A stretch of 64,000 bases of DNA from Acidisphaera sp. S103. GTDB lineage: Bacteria > Pseudomonadota > Alphaproteobacteria > Acetobacterales > Acetobacteraceae. Made by a program: the position numbers and the translations under genes. This document shows, one piece after another, positions 33,092-42,054 of the stretch. The number at the start of each line of letters is the position of its first letter. The stretch's first letter is position 1. The stretch covers positions 82,588 to 146,587 of the forward strand of contig NZ_LMUJ01000101.1 in NCBI RefSeq assembly GCF_009765975.1, read 5' to 3'. The notes under the pieces were generated by a model. It did not search any database and was not told where the DNA came from. It saw only the letters and a list, made by a program, of their open reading frames with translations.

Positions 33092-33931
33092 ATGCCCCTG
33101 CCCTCCCTACGCGCTTTGAAGGCCTTCGCCGAAACATCGCGCACCGGCAGTTTGGCGGCAGCGGCTCGGGTGCTGAATGTGACGCCCTCGGCGGTGTCGC
33201 ACCTGCTGCGGGAACTCGAACAATCCCTTGCGATCAGTCTGTTCGCCGGTAAAGGTCAACTGACCGAGGTCGGCGGCAAACTGGGCCAGCGGCTGGCCGC
33301 CGCGTTCGACGCGATCGACGTGGCGGTCACCGAGGCTCGCCATCAGGCAGGTGACGTCCGGGTTTCTGCGCTGTCGAGTTTCCTCACCCTATGGCTGGTG
33401 CCGCGACTGGGTGGGTTTCAGTCGCTGCATCCGGACACGCGCCTGCTGCTCAGCACCGGCATGCGCCCGGTGGACCTGGCCGCCGAACCGTATGAGTGCG
33501 CCATCCGCTGGGGCCGCGGTGGCTGGCCAAACCTGGACGCGACGCTGCTGTTCCGGGACCGGCCGGTTGTCGTAACCAATCCCCGGCTGCTGCAATCGGA
33601 CCCGAGGTCCCTGCCCCGCCTCGCCGCCGGCACGCGCCCGGATGACTGGCCGCTGGTCGCCGCCGCGCTGGGCTGGCCGGACGCGATGCCGGCCCTGACG
33701 TTCGAAACCCGAGCACTGGCGGTGCAGGCGGCGGTGGCGGGCATGGGTTCGGCTGTCGTGGATCGCAACCTGGTGGCCGACATGCTGGCCGCCGGGATGC
33801 TGGCGGAGATCGCGCCGGACCCAGCGGTCTACGCCGCCGAGGGCCACTGGTTCGTCGCCCTGCCCGATCGTTTGCGCAATCGTTCGGTGCGGCAATTCCG
33901 CGACTGGCTGGTTGGGGAGGCCGGGCGGTAG
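33092..33931 (+). CDS. LysR-family transcriptional regulator, GcvA-like
   Basis: 279 aa. The N-terminal winged helix is canonical (LPSLRALKAFAETSRTGSLA, then VTPSAVSHLLRELEQSLAIS), followed by the substrate-binding domain with VRVSALSSFLTLWLVPRLGG, the form found in the GcvA subgroup. A GAGGA ribosome binding site lies about eight bases before the ATG. The effector-binding domain is shorter than usual, by roughly 15 residues. It faces the DinB gene, a common arrangement for LysR regulators and their targets. Confidence 0.92.
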   Translation: MPLPSLRALKAFAETSRTGSLAAAARVLNVTPSAVSHLLRELEQSLAISLFAGKGQLTEVGGKLGQRLAAAFDAIDVAVTEARHQAGDVRVSALSSFLTLWLVPRLGGFQSLHPDTRLLLSTGMRPVDLAAEPYECAIRWGRGGWPNLDATLLFRDRPVVVTNPRLLQSDPRSLPRLAAGTRPDDWPLVAAALGWPDAMPALTFETRALAVQAAVAGMGSAVVDRNLVADMLAAGMLAEIAPDPAVYAAEGHWFVALPDRLRNRSVRQFRDWLVGEAGR

Positions 33932-34022
33932 GGATCGCGTACAAGCAAACGCTCGCATTTCGACAGCTTGGTTTTCCACCTTTCCACCACGATTTGTCCA
34001 AAATGGCCCAGTGACTGCGAAG

Positions 34023-34100
34023 CTGTGCCTTTTGGCCGAGGGCTTCGAGGCATCCGATCTGTGTGCTGCGAAAGCGCTTCTGGACAAACTGCCAGGATGA
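34023..34100 (+). pseudogene. 3' relic of a third STAND-type regulator
   Basis: The frame ending at TGA 34098-34100 reads LCLLAEGFEASDLCAAKALL then DKLPG. The C-terminus of the regulator at 45118-47991 reads FTEGFGAPDLRAAKALLDGL then PG, and the one at 34173-37064 ends FTEGFATADLRAARTMLDAL. Only the last 20-25 codons are recognisable. The relic is on the strand opposite to the intact copy beside it, so their 3' ends face each other 72 bp apart. Confidence 0.75.
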
Positions 34101-34172
34101 CGCGCGTTCACTGTGACCGACGAGCCACGCCGGTGTCGAGCTCACGGGCCGTCATCACGTCAGGGATGCCTG

Positions 34173-37064
34173 TTATCCAGCGCCTCTCGAGAGCGCATCG
34201 AGCATGGTCCGGGCAGCCCGCAGGTCAGCCGTGGCAAAGCCTTCGGTGAACCGTTCGTAGACCGGCAGCAGAATTACTCTGGCTTCGTCTTCTCGCCTTT
34301 GCGTGACCCGAAACCGCGCAAGGCTAAGCGCGATCCGCAGTTCCCAGAATAAAGCGCCCTGGTCGCGGGCTATCTCACCCGCTTGGTTGAAGCAATCTTC
34401 GGCTGTGAAGCCCGACCGATCCGCGGCTTGCAGTAGCAATACCTCACCCTTGATGCGAAGAAGTTCGGGCAGATACCATACCTGGGCGTCCCGCTGACTG
34501 GCGTTGGTGATCGCGTCATCCACGGCATTGAGTGCCTCGCCGAATCGTCCGACTCCGGCGAATGCTTGCGCGAGCGTGCCCTTGGCCTCCTGATCGTAGA
34601 AGTACTGCCGGGTCTGACCATCCACGTCGAACTCGCCGCGCAGTGTGCTCAAGGCTTCCGAGAACGCGCCGCGCTCGACCATCACCTGGCCTTCCAGGAA
34701 GCGCCCCATAGCCTGCAAAAATGGGGCGTTCAGCCTTGTCGAGAGATTGGTCAATCGTGCGATCTCCCGATCAGCGGTGACCAGATCGCCTGTCATGATC
34801 GCGATCCGGCATATACCGAAAGTAAAGACCCGATGAAGGGATAGGTGGGGATCCGCGGCGTTTAACTCATCGAGGCTTGCCTGGGCTTCGTTGGACGCCC
34901 GTTCCGCGAAACCCCGCAGCAACAGCATCTCAGCCAGCAGTATCCGGGACATCGAAGGGTGATGGGCCGGGAAGGACCAGAACGTTGGATGTTGATCGTC
35001 GACGGCGAAGCGAAACCGAAGAGAGCGTTCAAAAGACCGCTGAGCTTCGTGAAGCCTGCCACGAAGAAACTGCAGATAACCCATACGCCGATCGGCAGCT
35101 GCGACCGTCGCCGGGTCGCCGATGCGATCGGCAGTTTGCCGGAGCTGTTCCACGGCTGTCCTCGCCGTACCGTAGTTCCGGCCTGTGTCAGTCAACGCTG
35201 CCAAAGTCACCAAGGCCCAGACCTGCGTATCAAGATCATCCAGGATTTCAGCGAACTCAAGGGCTTCGGCCGCCATGGTTTGGGTCCGCTCCGACATTCC
35301 CTCGGTGATGTACAACACAGTTCCGAGCGCAACTTGCAACAACATCCGCCGCCACATGTTTTGCCGCGTATCCGGCTTCAGACCGAGCAGTGCGTGTTCG
35401 CAGCGCTCACGACACTCGCTGTTCAGCCCGCGATGCAGCCAGACCGGCGCATAAGCAGCAGTGAGGTCGCGGCCAATATCTGTGTCCCCGACGGGAGAGA
35501 AAGACCAGTCGAGCGCCGCGCGAACATTGTCGATTTCACGCATGCGGCTGATCAGGTCCGCGTTCGACAAGCGCATGTTCAAATCGGATTGGTGTGGCGC
35601 GAACAGATCGCGATAGAAGGCCGCGTGCCGCCGGGCAACCACGTTGACCTGGTCGTGCAATGCAAGCTTCTCGAGCGCGTAGGCTCGAACCGTCTCCAGC
35701 AGATACCAGCGGAACGTAGCTCCGTTGTTGTCCAGCGTGACCAACGATTTGATGACGAGATTTGCGACGCAATTCATGACCCCGGATGGACCGAGATCGC
35801 TATCGTTCATGACCGCAACGACTGCATCAAAAGTAAACCCGGCCGAGAAGATAGCGAGCCGGTGAAACAGCGACCGTTCCGGCTCGGGCAGCAGCTCATG
35901 ACTCCAATCAAGTGTCGCGCGCAGCGTTTGTTGCCTGGGCATCGCAGTGCGACGCCCGCTGGTCAACAGCGCGAAGCGGTCACCCAGGCTGAGAGCCACT
36001 TGTCTCACTCCAAGTGTGGCCGCACGCGCTGCGGCGAATTCAATGGCAAGTGGTATGCCGTCGAGATGCCGGCAGATCGCGCCGATCATCGGGAGATTTT
36101 CGGCATGCGGCGAGAAATTCGAGTCCAGGGCTTTTACTCGCGCGATGAAAAGCTCGACTGCGCTGTGTTCAAGAATGTAGTGCGGCTCGTGCCGCTCTCG
36201 GGTCGGCACGTCGAGCGGCGGTACTTGATACACATGCTCGCCGTCGATCCGAAAAATTTCGCGGCTCGTTGTCAATAGAGTGACGTTTGGGCACTTTCGG
36301 AGGAGGGTTTCGGCGAACTCAGCCGCCGCGGCAATGACATGCTCGCAATTATCAAGGACTAAGAGAAGCTTCTGTGCACCGATGCCGCGCGCGACAAACT
36401 CCGCTGACATCCGTTCCAGACCCACAGGAAGCCTGAGTGCATTGGCCGCCATGGATGGCAAGACTGCCGGGTCCGACAGTGACGCCAGCTCGACCAACCA
36501 GGCGCCGTCGGGGAACTCCCCGACAACACCGCGAGCGGCTTGCATGGCAAGTCCGGTTTTGCCGATGCCACCGGGTCCGGTCAGGGTCACGACCCGATAG
36601 GCGGACATGAGGTCGCGCAATCGGGCTATTGCCCTCGTTCGACCAATGAGGCGTGTGACGGCCGCAGGAAAATGGGTCACCGGGGATTCACGGTCGACCC
36701 GCATCCGTTGCAAGCCGACCGGAGGCGCAGTCGCATCATGACGCCGGACCGTCCAATCGCCGAGCAAGCGATAGCCGCGGCCTGACTCGGTCTTCAGCAA
36801 GCGCCGGTTCGGCCCCAGCGCCTTACGAACCGCCGCCGCATGAACATGCAGCGTGTTTTCCGTGACGACCGCACCGGGCCAGATGCGATCCATCAGCTCG
36901 CTTTTGGTAACCAGTTCACCAGCCGATCGAGCGAGAAGCTCGATAATCTCGAAGGCGCGGCCGCCGACCGGCACAGGGGAACCAAGGACTCGGAGTTCGC
37001 GGCGGGCAAGGTCTATCTCGCAATCGCCCGAGGCGTGAGCCAACCAAATGTTCTCGTCAGGCAT
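34173..37064 (-). CDS. winged-helix regulator with STAND-type ATPase and TPR-like region, copy 1
   Basis: 963 aa. Residues 1-100 form an OmpR/CadC-type winged helix (LARRELRVLGSPVPVGGRAF, then WPGAVVTENTLHVHAAAVRK). The ATPase part has Walker A GPGGIGKT (163-170), Walker B KLLLVLDNCEHV (233-238 core) and LLTTSREI (sensor-like). HLDGIPLAIEFAAARA and LRATLDWSHELLPEPERSL are typical of AfsR-like STAND proteins. Residues from about 600 to the end are helical, TPR-like. The protein is expected to switch oligomeric state on ligand and nucleotide binding and to control transcription. No ligand is evident. A close paralogue is encoded at 45118-47991 on the same strand. Confidence 0.9.
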   Translation of the reverse strand: MPDENIWLAHASGDCEIDLARRELRVLGSPVPVGGRAFEIIELLARSAGELVTKSELMDRIWPGAVVTENTLHVHAAAVRKALGPNRRLLKTESGRGYRLLGDWTVRRHDATAPPVGLQRMRVDRESPVTHFPAAVTRLIGRTRAIARLRDLMSAYRVVTLTGPGGIGKTGLAMQAARGVVGEFPDGAWLVELASLSDPAVLPSMAANALRLPVGLERMSAEFVARGIGAQKLLLVLDNCEHVIAAAAEFAETLLRKCPNVTLLTTSREIFRIDGEHVYQVPPLDVPTRERHEPHYILEHSAVELFIARVKALDSNFSPHAENLPMIGAICRHLDGIPLAIEFAAARAATLGVRQVALSLGDRFALLTSGRRTAMPRQQTLRATLDWSHELLPEPERSLFHRLAIFSAGFTFDAVVAVMNDSDLGPSGVMNCVANLVIKSLVTLDNNGATFRWYLLETVRAYALEKLALHDQVNVVARRHAAFYRDLFAPHQSDLNMRLSNADLISRMREIDNVRAALDWSFSPVGDTDIGRDLTAAYAPVWLHRGLNSECRERCEHALLGLKPDTRQNMWRRMLLQVALGTVLYITEGMSERTQTMAAEALEFAEILDDLDTQVWALVTLAALTDTGRNYGTARTAVEQLRQTADRIGDPATVAAADRRMGYLQFLRGRLHEAQRSFERSLRFRFAVDDQHPTFWSFPAHHPSMSRILLAEMLLLRGFAERASNEAQASLDELNAADPHLSLHRVFTFGICRIAIMTGDLVTADREIARLTNLSTRLNAPFLQAMGRFLEGQVMVERGAFSEALSTLRGEFDVDGQTRQYFYDQEAKGTLAQAFAGVGRFGEALNAVDDAITNASQRDAQVWYLPELLRIKGEVLLLQAADRSGFTAEDCFNQAGEIARDQGALFWELRIALSLARFRVTQRREDEARVILLPVYERFTEGFATADLRAARTMLDALSRGAG

Positions 37065-37574
37065 ATCTGCCGCCCGCTATGGGGTTGCTTCCAACTTGTT
37101 CGGCAGTCAGCCGACGACATGACGATTGCAGCACATCAGCCAGGGCCGGGAAAGCCGGCGGTTTGCCAGGGTTCGGCAGCAGAAATTCCATGTAACCACC
37201 ATTTCGGTGGTACGATGGTTCAGTCTGGATATCCTGGTGCAGGAGAAACGCGATGGCGGGGCCGCCAAGCGGTTCTTCAAGCGACTGCTTCAAGGACTGC
37301 AATACAGACCGAAGCGCCTCGTCACTGACGGTCTGCGCTCAGCTAGCTGACCCAGCGATACGATGATACCTGTGACAAAGCCACGGAGCTATTTACACAG
37401 ACTTCCGGACACTCCCATCGAGGCGTAAAGATCGTCACGGTGCTCGACTTCCTTGTCCTGAGCAAAAGCATTCGCTGAAAGGCTGACACTCCCGGTTGAC
37501 GCGCATCGCGCGGCGTGATTGTCGTCCCTCCGACACGACCGACACAGGCCGTGACCACCAGGAGGATTGATCCA
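37065..37574. other. intergenic stretch with an IS6-type fragment
   Basis: This 510-bp gap separates copy 1 of the STAND regulator from the second TRAP system. It contains the transposase fragment described separately (37207-37350). The rest has no recognisable coding sequence. The last 14 bases carry the AGGAGG ribosome binding site of the binding-protein gene. Confidence 0.6.
37207..37350 (+). mobile_element. internal fragment of an IS6-family transposase
   Basis: The frame reads VVRWFSLDILVQEKRDGGAA, then KRFFKRLLQGLQYRPKRLVT and DGLRSAS before a stop. The LDILVQ-x-RD-x-AAKRFFKRLL pattern and VTD (second catalytic aspartate) belong to the DDE domain of IS6-type transposases. Both the N-terminal DNA-binding part and the last third are missing, and no terminal inverted repeats were found, so the fragment is dead. 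Confidence 0.8.
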
Positions 37575-38588
37575 ATGCCCGCGCTGATAACCCGCAAACA
37601 GTTCCTGACCGGCGCGGCTGCCGCTACCAGTGTCCTGGCGACCCGCCCCGTTCGGGCCGCTCGTACCACCGTCATCCGCCTCGGAGTCGATCTGCCCACC
37701 GACCATCCGACCACCATCAACGCCACCGCAGCAGCGAAAAAGATCAAGGATCAGACCGACGGCGCCGTCGACGTCCAGATCTTCCCCAACAACCAGTTGG
37801 GCAACGACACCCACATGCTGTCCAACCTGCGCTCCGGCGCGATCCAGATGATGGCGATCGGCGACAACATCCTGGCGACCCTGGTGCCCAGCGCGGCGAT
37901 CGACAACATCGGTTTCGCCTTCAAGACCCCCGACATGGCCTGGAGCACGCTGGACGGTCCTGTGGGCGACATCGTCCGAACCGACATCGCCAAGACCGGC
38001 CTGGTGGCGATGCACCGCATCTGGGACGAGGGTTTCCGCCAGATCACCACCAGTACCAAGCAGATCAACACCCCCGAGGACCTGCACGGGTTCAAGATCC
38101 GCGTCCCGCCCAGCCCGATCTCGCTGTCGCTGTTCCAGAGCCTCGGCGCCGCGCCGACCACGATGAACGTCTCGGAACTCTACACCGCCCTGCAAACCCA
38201 CGTCGTCGACGGCCAGGAAAACCCGCTCGGGAATATCGAGACGGAAAAGTTCTACCAGGTGCAGAAATACTGCTCGATGACCGGGCACATGTGGGTCGGC
38301 TACTGGGTGCTGGTCAACGCCACCTTCTGGAACACCATCCCGGCGAACTACCGCAAGATCATCGAGGACAATTTTGACGCCGCCGCCCTGCAGCAGCGCA
38401 TCGACAACCAGAAGCTGGACGGCTCGCTGGAAGCGAAGCTGAAGGAACAGGGCATGACCTTCGCCACGCCTGATAAGTCGCTGTTCCAGGACGCGCTGGC
38501 GAAAGCCGGATTTTACAAGACCTGGAAGGCCAAGTTCACGCCGGAACTGTGGGCGGCGCTGCAGAAAGCCACCGGCCTGGCCGCCTGA
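37575..38588 (+). CDS. dctP: TRAP transporter substrate-binding protein (DctP), second system
   Basis: 337 aa from the ATG at 37575, with AGGAGG eight bases upstream. The N-terminus is a twin-arginine-like signal (TRKQFLTGAAAATSVLATRP, cleavage near residue 29). The mature domain matches DctP: IRLGVDLPTDHPTTINATAA, VDVQIFPNNQLGNDTHMLSN, and VSELYTALQTHVVDGQENPL, the last being a strong family signature. It is the first gene of an operon with a fused dctQM permease and a GMC oxidoreductase. The ligand is unknown, but the operon partner suggests an alcohol or a polyol-derived acid. Confidence 0.94.
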   Translation: MPALITRKQFLTGAAAATSVLATRPVRAARTTVIRLGVDLPTDHPTTINATAAAKKIKDQTDGAVDVQIFPNNQLGNDTHMLSNLRSGAIQMMAIGDNILATLVPSAAIDNIGFAFKTPDMAWSTLDGPVGDIVRTDIAKTGLVAMHRIWDEGFRQITTSTKQINTPEDLHGFKIRVPPSPISLSLFQSLGAAPTTMNVSELYTALQTHVVDGQENPLGNIETEKFYQVQKYCSMTGHMWVGYWVLVNATFWNTIPANYRKIIEDNFDAAALQQRIDNQKLDGSLEAKLKEQGMTFATPDKSLFQDALAKAGFYKTWKAKFTPELWAALQKATGLAA

Positions 38589-38604
38589 TCCAAGGCCACA
38601 CACG

Positions 38605-40422
38605 ATGCTCCGCAAGCTGGACCGGCTGATCGACCTGCTGACGCAGGGCCTGGCGGCTCTGCTTGTGGTCATCGAGGTGGTGATTCTGTTCGTCGGCGTC
38701 CTGTGGCGCTATCTGCTGGACAACCCGCTGGTCTGGGTCGAGGAACTCGCCGCCATCCTGTTCCTGTGGCTGGTCAGCCTCGGTGCGGTGATCGCCCTGC
38801 GCCGCGGCGAGCACATGTGCATGACGGTGGTGATTGGCCGCGTCGGTGAGCGCACGCAGCGCCTCGCCACGCGGTTCTCGGCGCTGATCGTCGCGCTGGT
38901 GACCGCCGGGCTGGTGCTTCCCGGCATTTCCTACGCCGAACAGCAGCAGGCGATCCTGACGCCGGTGATGCAGATCCCCGGATCGTGGGAGATCGCCGGG
39001 CAGCTCTTCGCCCTGATCCTGATGTTCTACGTGGCGATCCGCCGGCTGTTCGACGACACGACGTGGCAGGAACTGGCGGCAGTGGTCGGGGTGACGGTCG
39101 CGGTCGGCCTTGCCCTCTACGCGCTGGAGCCGGCGTTCGACGCGCTGGGCAACGCCGATCTGCTGATCTTCTTCATCGGCATCGTCGGCGTCTGCATCCT
39201 GATCGGCGTGCCGATCGCGTTCAGCTTCGGCATCGCCACCTTCGCCTACATCTATTTCACCACCACCATTCCCCTGGCAGTCGTCATCGGCCAGATGGAC
39301 CAGGGCATGTCGTCCATCGAGCTACTCGCCGTCCCGATGTTCGTCGTGCTCGGCCTGCTGCTGGAAATGACTGGGGTCGCCCGCGCCATGGTCGATTTCC
39401 TGGCCGCGCTGGTCGGGCACCGCCGCGGCGGGCTGTCCTATGTGCTGATCGGGGCGATGTACCTGATCTCCGGGATTTCCGGGTCCAAGGCCGCCGATCA
39501 GGCGGCGGTGGCGCCGGTGCTGCTGCCGGAGATGCGCCGCCGCGGATCGGCGCCGGGTGAACTGGTGGCGCAGTTGGCGGCCTCGGCGGCGATGTCGGAG
39601 ACGATTCCGCCCAGCCTGGTGCTGATCATCGTTGGCGCGGTGACTGGCGTTTCGACCTCGGCGCTGTTCGATGGAGGATTGCTGCCGGCGGCGTTCGCGG
39701 CGCTGGGCCTGGCAGTGCTGGTGTTCTTCCGGACTCGGGATGAACGACCGAGCGGCGATCGGGCCGGGGCGCGGCAGGTGCTGCGACTGTTCGTGGTGTC
39801 GGTTCCGGCGCTGATCCTGCCGTTCGTCATCCGCTATGCCGTGCTGGCCGGCATCACCACGGCGACCGAGGTGGCGACGGTCGGCGTCGTCTACTCCATC
39901 GGCGTCGGGATCGTGGTGTATCGCTGCTTCGACTGGCGCCGGCTGGTGCCGATCCTGGTGGAAACCGCGACATTGTCGGGCGCCATCCTGCTGATCATCG
40001 GTCTGGCGAGTGCGATGGCCTGGGCGCTGACCCAGGCCGGCTTCGCGCAGACTTTGGCTGACATGATGACCGGGCTGCCGGGCGGCAAATACGGGTTCAT
40101 GGCGGTCTCGATCGTGCTGTTCATCGTGTTGGGCAGCGTGCTGGAAGGGCTGCCGGCGATGGTGCTGTTCGGGCCCCTGCTGTTCCCCATCGCCGACCAG
40201 CTTGGGATTCACCTCGTGCAATACGCGATCGTAGCGATATTCGCGATGGGCATCGGGCTGTTTTCGCCGCCCTTCGGCGTCGGATTCTACCAGACCTGCC
40301 TGATCGGCAAGGTGTCCAGCGACGAGGCATTCGGCCGGATCTGGCCGTATATGGGGGTGCTGGTCGTTGCACTGATCGTCGTTGCCGCCATACCCTGGAT
40401 CTCGACAGGATTCTTGCAGTAG
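38605..40422 (+). CDS. TRAP transporter fused permease (DctQM)
   Basis: 605 aa. The first 170 residues are a DctQ domain with four membrane segments (LIDLLTQGLAALLVVIEVVI at the start and WVEELAAILFLWLVSLGAVI in helix two). From about residue 185 it is a DctM domain with the signatures LIGVPIAFSFGIATFAYIYF and AASAAMSETIPPSLVLIIVG. Fusion of the small and large subunits into one chain is a known variant. It lies 16 bp after dctP and 20 bp before the oxidoreductase gene. This contrasts with the split dctQ/dctM arrangement at 571-2393. Confidence 0.93.
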   Translation: MLRKLDRLIDLLTQGLAALLVVIEVVILFVGVLWRYLLDNPLVWVEELAAILFLWLVSLGAVIALRRGEHMCMTVVIGRVGERTQRLATRFSALIVALVTAGLVLPGISYAEQQQAILTPVMQIPGSWEIAGQLFALILMFYVAIRRLFDDTTWQELAAVVGVTVAVGLALYALEPAFDALGNADLLIFFIGIVGVCILIGVPIAFSFGIATFAYIYFTTTIPLAVVIGQMDQGMSSIELLAVPMFVVLGLLLEMTGVARAMVDFLAALVGHRRGGLSYVLIGAMYLISGISGSKAADQAAVAPVLLPEMRRRGSAPGELVAQLAASAAMSETIPPSLVLIIVGAVTGVSTSALFDGGLLPAAFAALGLAVLVFFRTRDERPSGDRAGARQVLRLFVVSVPALILPFVIRYAVLAGITTATEVATVGVVYSIGVGIVVYRCFDWRRLVPILVETATLSGAILLIIGLASAMAWALTQAGFAQTLADMMTGLPGGKYGFMAVSIVLFIVLGSVLEGLPAMVLFGPLLFPIADQLGIHLVQYAIVAIFAMGIGLFSPPFGVGFYQTCLIGKVSSDEAFGRIWPYMGVLVVALIVVAAIPWISTGFLQ

Positions 40423-40442
40423 CGGCTGGGGGTTGGAGCGGG

Positions 40443-42038
40443 ATGGAAACCTACGACTATATCGTTGTCGGCGCCGGGTCCGCCGGGGCGGTGGTCGCCA
40501 ACCGGCTGTCGGCCGACCCGCGTAACAAGGTGCTGCTTCTGGAAGCCGGTTCGGCGAGCCACCCGTGGTCCCGCATCCCCATCGGCTTCGCCAAGCTGAT
40601 CAACAACCCCGCCGCCAACTGGCTGTATGCGGCGGAGCCGGAGGCCAACACCAACGGCCGAGCGCTGCCGGTGCCGCGGGGAAAGCTGCTGGGCGGGTCG
40701 AGTTCGATCAACGGCATGGCGTTCGTGCGCGGCCAGGCGCAGGATTTCGACACCTGGGCGCAGATGGGCAACCAGGGCTGGAGCTACGACGACGTCCTGC
40801 CATTATTCAAGCGTATGGAACGCTACGAAGGCGGCGGCGACGACAAATTCCGTGGCCGAGACGGTCCCCTGCGGGTCACCGATCCGCAGCCGCTCGATCC
40901 GCTGTATGTCGCGCTGATCAAGGCGGCGGAGCAGGTCGGGATCCGGCACAATCCAGACTACAACGGCGCCTCGCAGGATGGCATCGCCATGAGCCAGGCA
41001 ACGATCGCGTCCCGCCGGCGGATGAGCACGGCGCATTGCTTCCTGGACCCGATCCGCAAGCGTCCGAATCTGCATATCGTTACGGATGCGCTGACCCAGG
41101 GTCTGGTGCTGGACGGCAAGCGCTGCGTCGGCGTCCGTTACGCCGTCGGCGGCGATGTGCGGCAGGCCGGGGCGGCGCGTGAGGTCGTCATCAGTGCCGG
41201 ATCGATCAACTCGCCGCAGTTGCTGGAGCTTTCGGGCATTGGCCAGCCGGAACGGTTGCAGGCGCTGGGGATCGAGGTGCGGCACACCCTGCCCGGCGTC
41301 GGCGAAAACCTGCGCGACCATTTCGCGCCACGAACGCGCTGGGCGATCGGAGCAAAAGGTTACACATTCAACGACCGAGCGTTTGGGCTGGTGGGGCAGG
41401 CATTGCGGTATGCGGCGTCGGGGCGCGGGCTGCTGGGCATGGTGGCGGCGCCGATGCGGGCGTTCGTGCGGTCTCGCGAGGGGCTGGAGGCGCCGGATCT
41501 GCTGCTGGGCTGGGTGCCGATGCTGACGGAACCGGGGCCGAAGGGTCCGAAGCTGTCCCGTCAGTCAGGCATGACCTGCTACGCGCACCCGATGCGGCCG
41601 GAGAGCAAGGGGCACATCCATGTGGTCTCGGCCGATCCGCGGCGGCAGCCGGCGATCAACTTCAACTTCCTGTCGTCGCCGATCGATGCGGAGCTGACGG
41701 TGCGGGCGATCCGGATCGCCCAATCGGTGATGCGGGCGCCGGCGCTGGCGGATTTGCGGGTGACGGAGATCGCGCCGGGGACGGATTTGAAGACCGACGA
41801 TGAAATCATCGACTGGGTGAAACGCGCGGCGGAGACGACCTATCATCCTGTGGGCACGTGCAAGATGGGCGTGGATGCGATGGCGGTGGTCGATCCCAGG
41901 CTGCGCGTGCATGGGGTGGAGGGGCTGCGCGTGGCGGATGCGTCCATCATGCCGACCCTGACGTCGGGGAACACGAACGCGCCGTCGATCATGATCGGGG
42001 AGAAGGCCGCGGAGCTGGTGCTGCAAGGGGCAGGCTGA
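40443..42038 (+). CDS. GMC family oxidoreductase (choline/alcohol dehydrogenase type)
   Basis: 531 aa. The FAD-binding motif is YIVVGAGSAGAVVANRLSAD at the N-terminus. The GMC signature 1 is visible as VPRGKLLGGSSSINGMAFVR and signature 2 as VISAGSINSPQLLELSGIG. The active-site histidine region is TTYHPVGTCKMG near residue 470, and the C-terminal GNTNAPSIMIGEKAAELV closes the domain. It oxidises an alcohol to an aldehyde, passing electrons to FAD. It follows the TRAP permease gene by 20 bp, so it probably acts on the imported compound. No choline-specific BetA features could be confirmed. Confidence 0.93.
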   Translation: METYDYIVVGAGSAGAVVANRLSADPRNKVLLLEAGSASHPWSRIPIGFAKLINNPAANWLYAAEPEANTNGRALPVPRGKLLGGSSSINGMAFVRGQAQDFDTWAQMGNQGWSYDDVLPLFKRMERYEGGGDDKFRGRDGPLRVTDPQPLDPLYVALIKAAEQVGIRHNPDYNGASQDGIAMSQATIASRRRMSTAHCFLDPIRKRPNLHIVTDALTQGLVLDGKRCVGVRYAVGGDVRQAGAAREVVISAGSINSPQLLELSGIGQPERLQALGIEVRHTLPGVGENLRDHFAPRTRWAIGAKGYTFNDRAFGLVGQALRYAASGRGLLGMVAAPMRAFVRSREGLEAPDLLLGWVPMLTEPGPKGPKLSRQSGMTCYAHPMRPESKGHIHVVSADPRRQPAINFNFLSSPIDAELTVRAIRIAQSVMRAPALADLRVTEIAPGTDLKTDDEIIDWVKRAAETTYHPVGTCKMGVDAMAVVDPRLRVHGVEGLRVADASIMPTLTSGNTNAPSIMIGEKAAELVLQGAG

Positions 42039-42054
42039 GGCGGCGGCCATCGTC

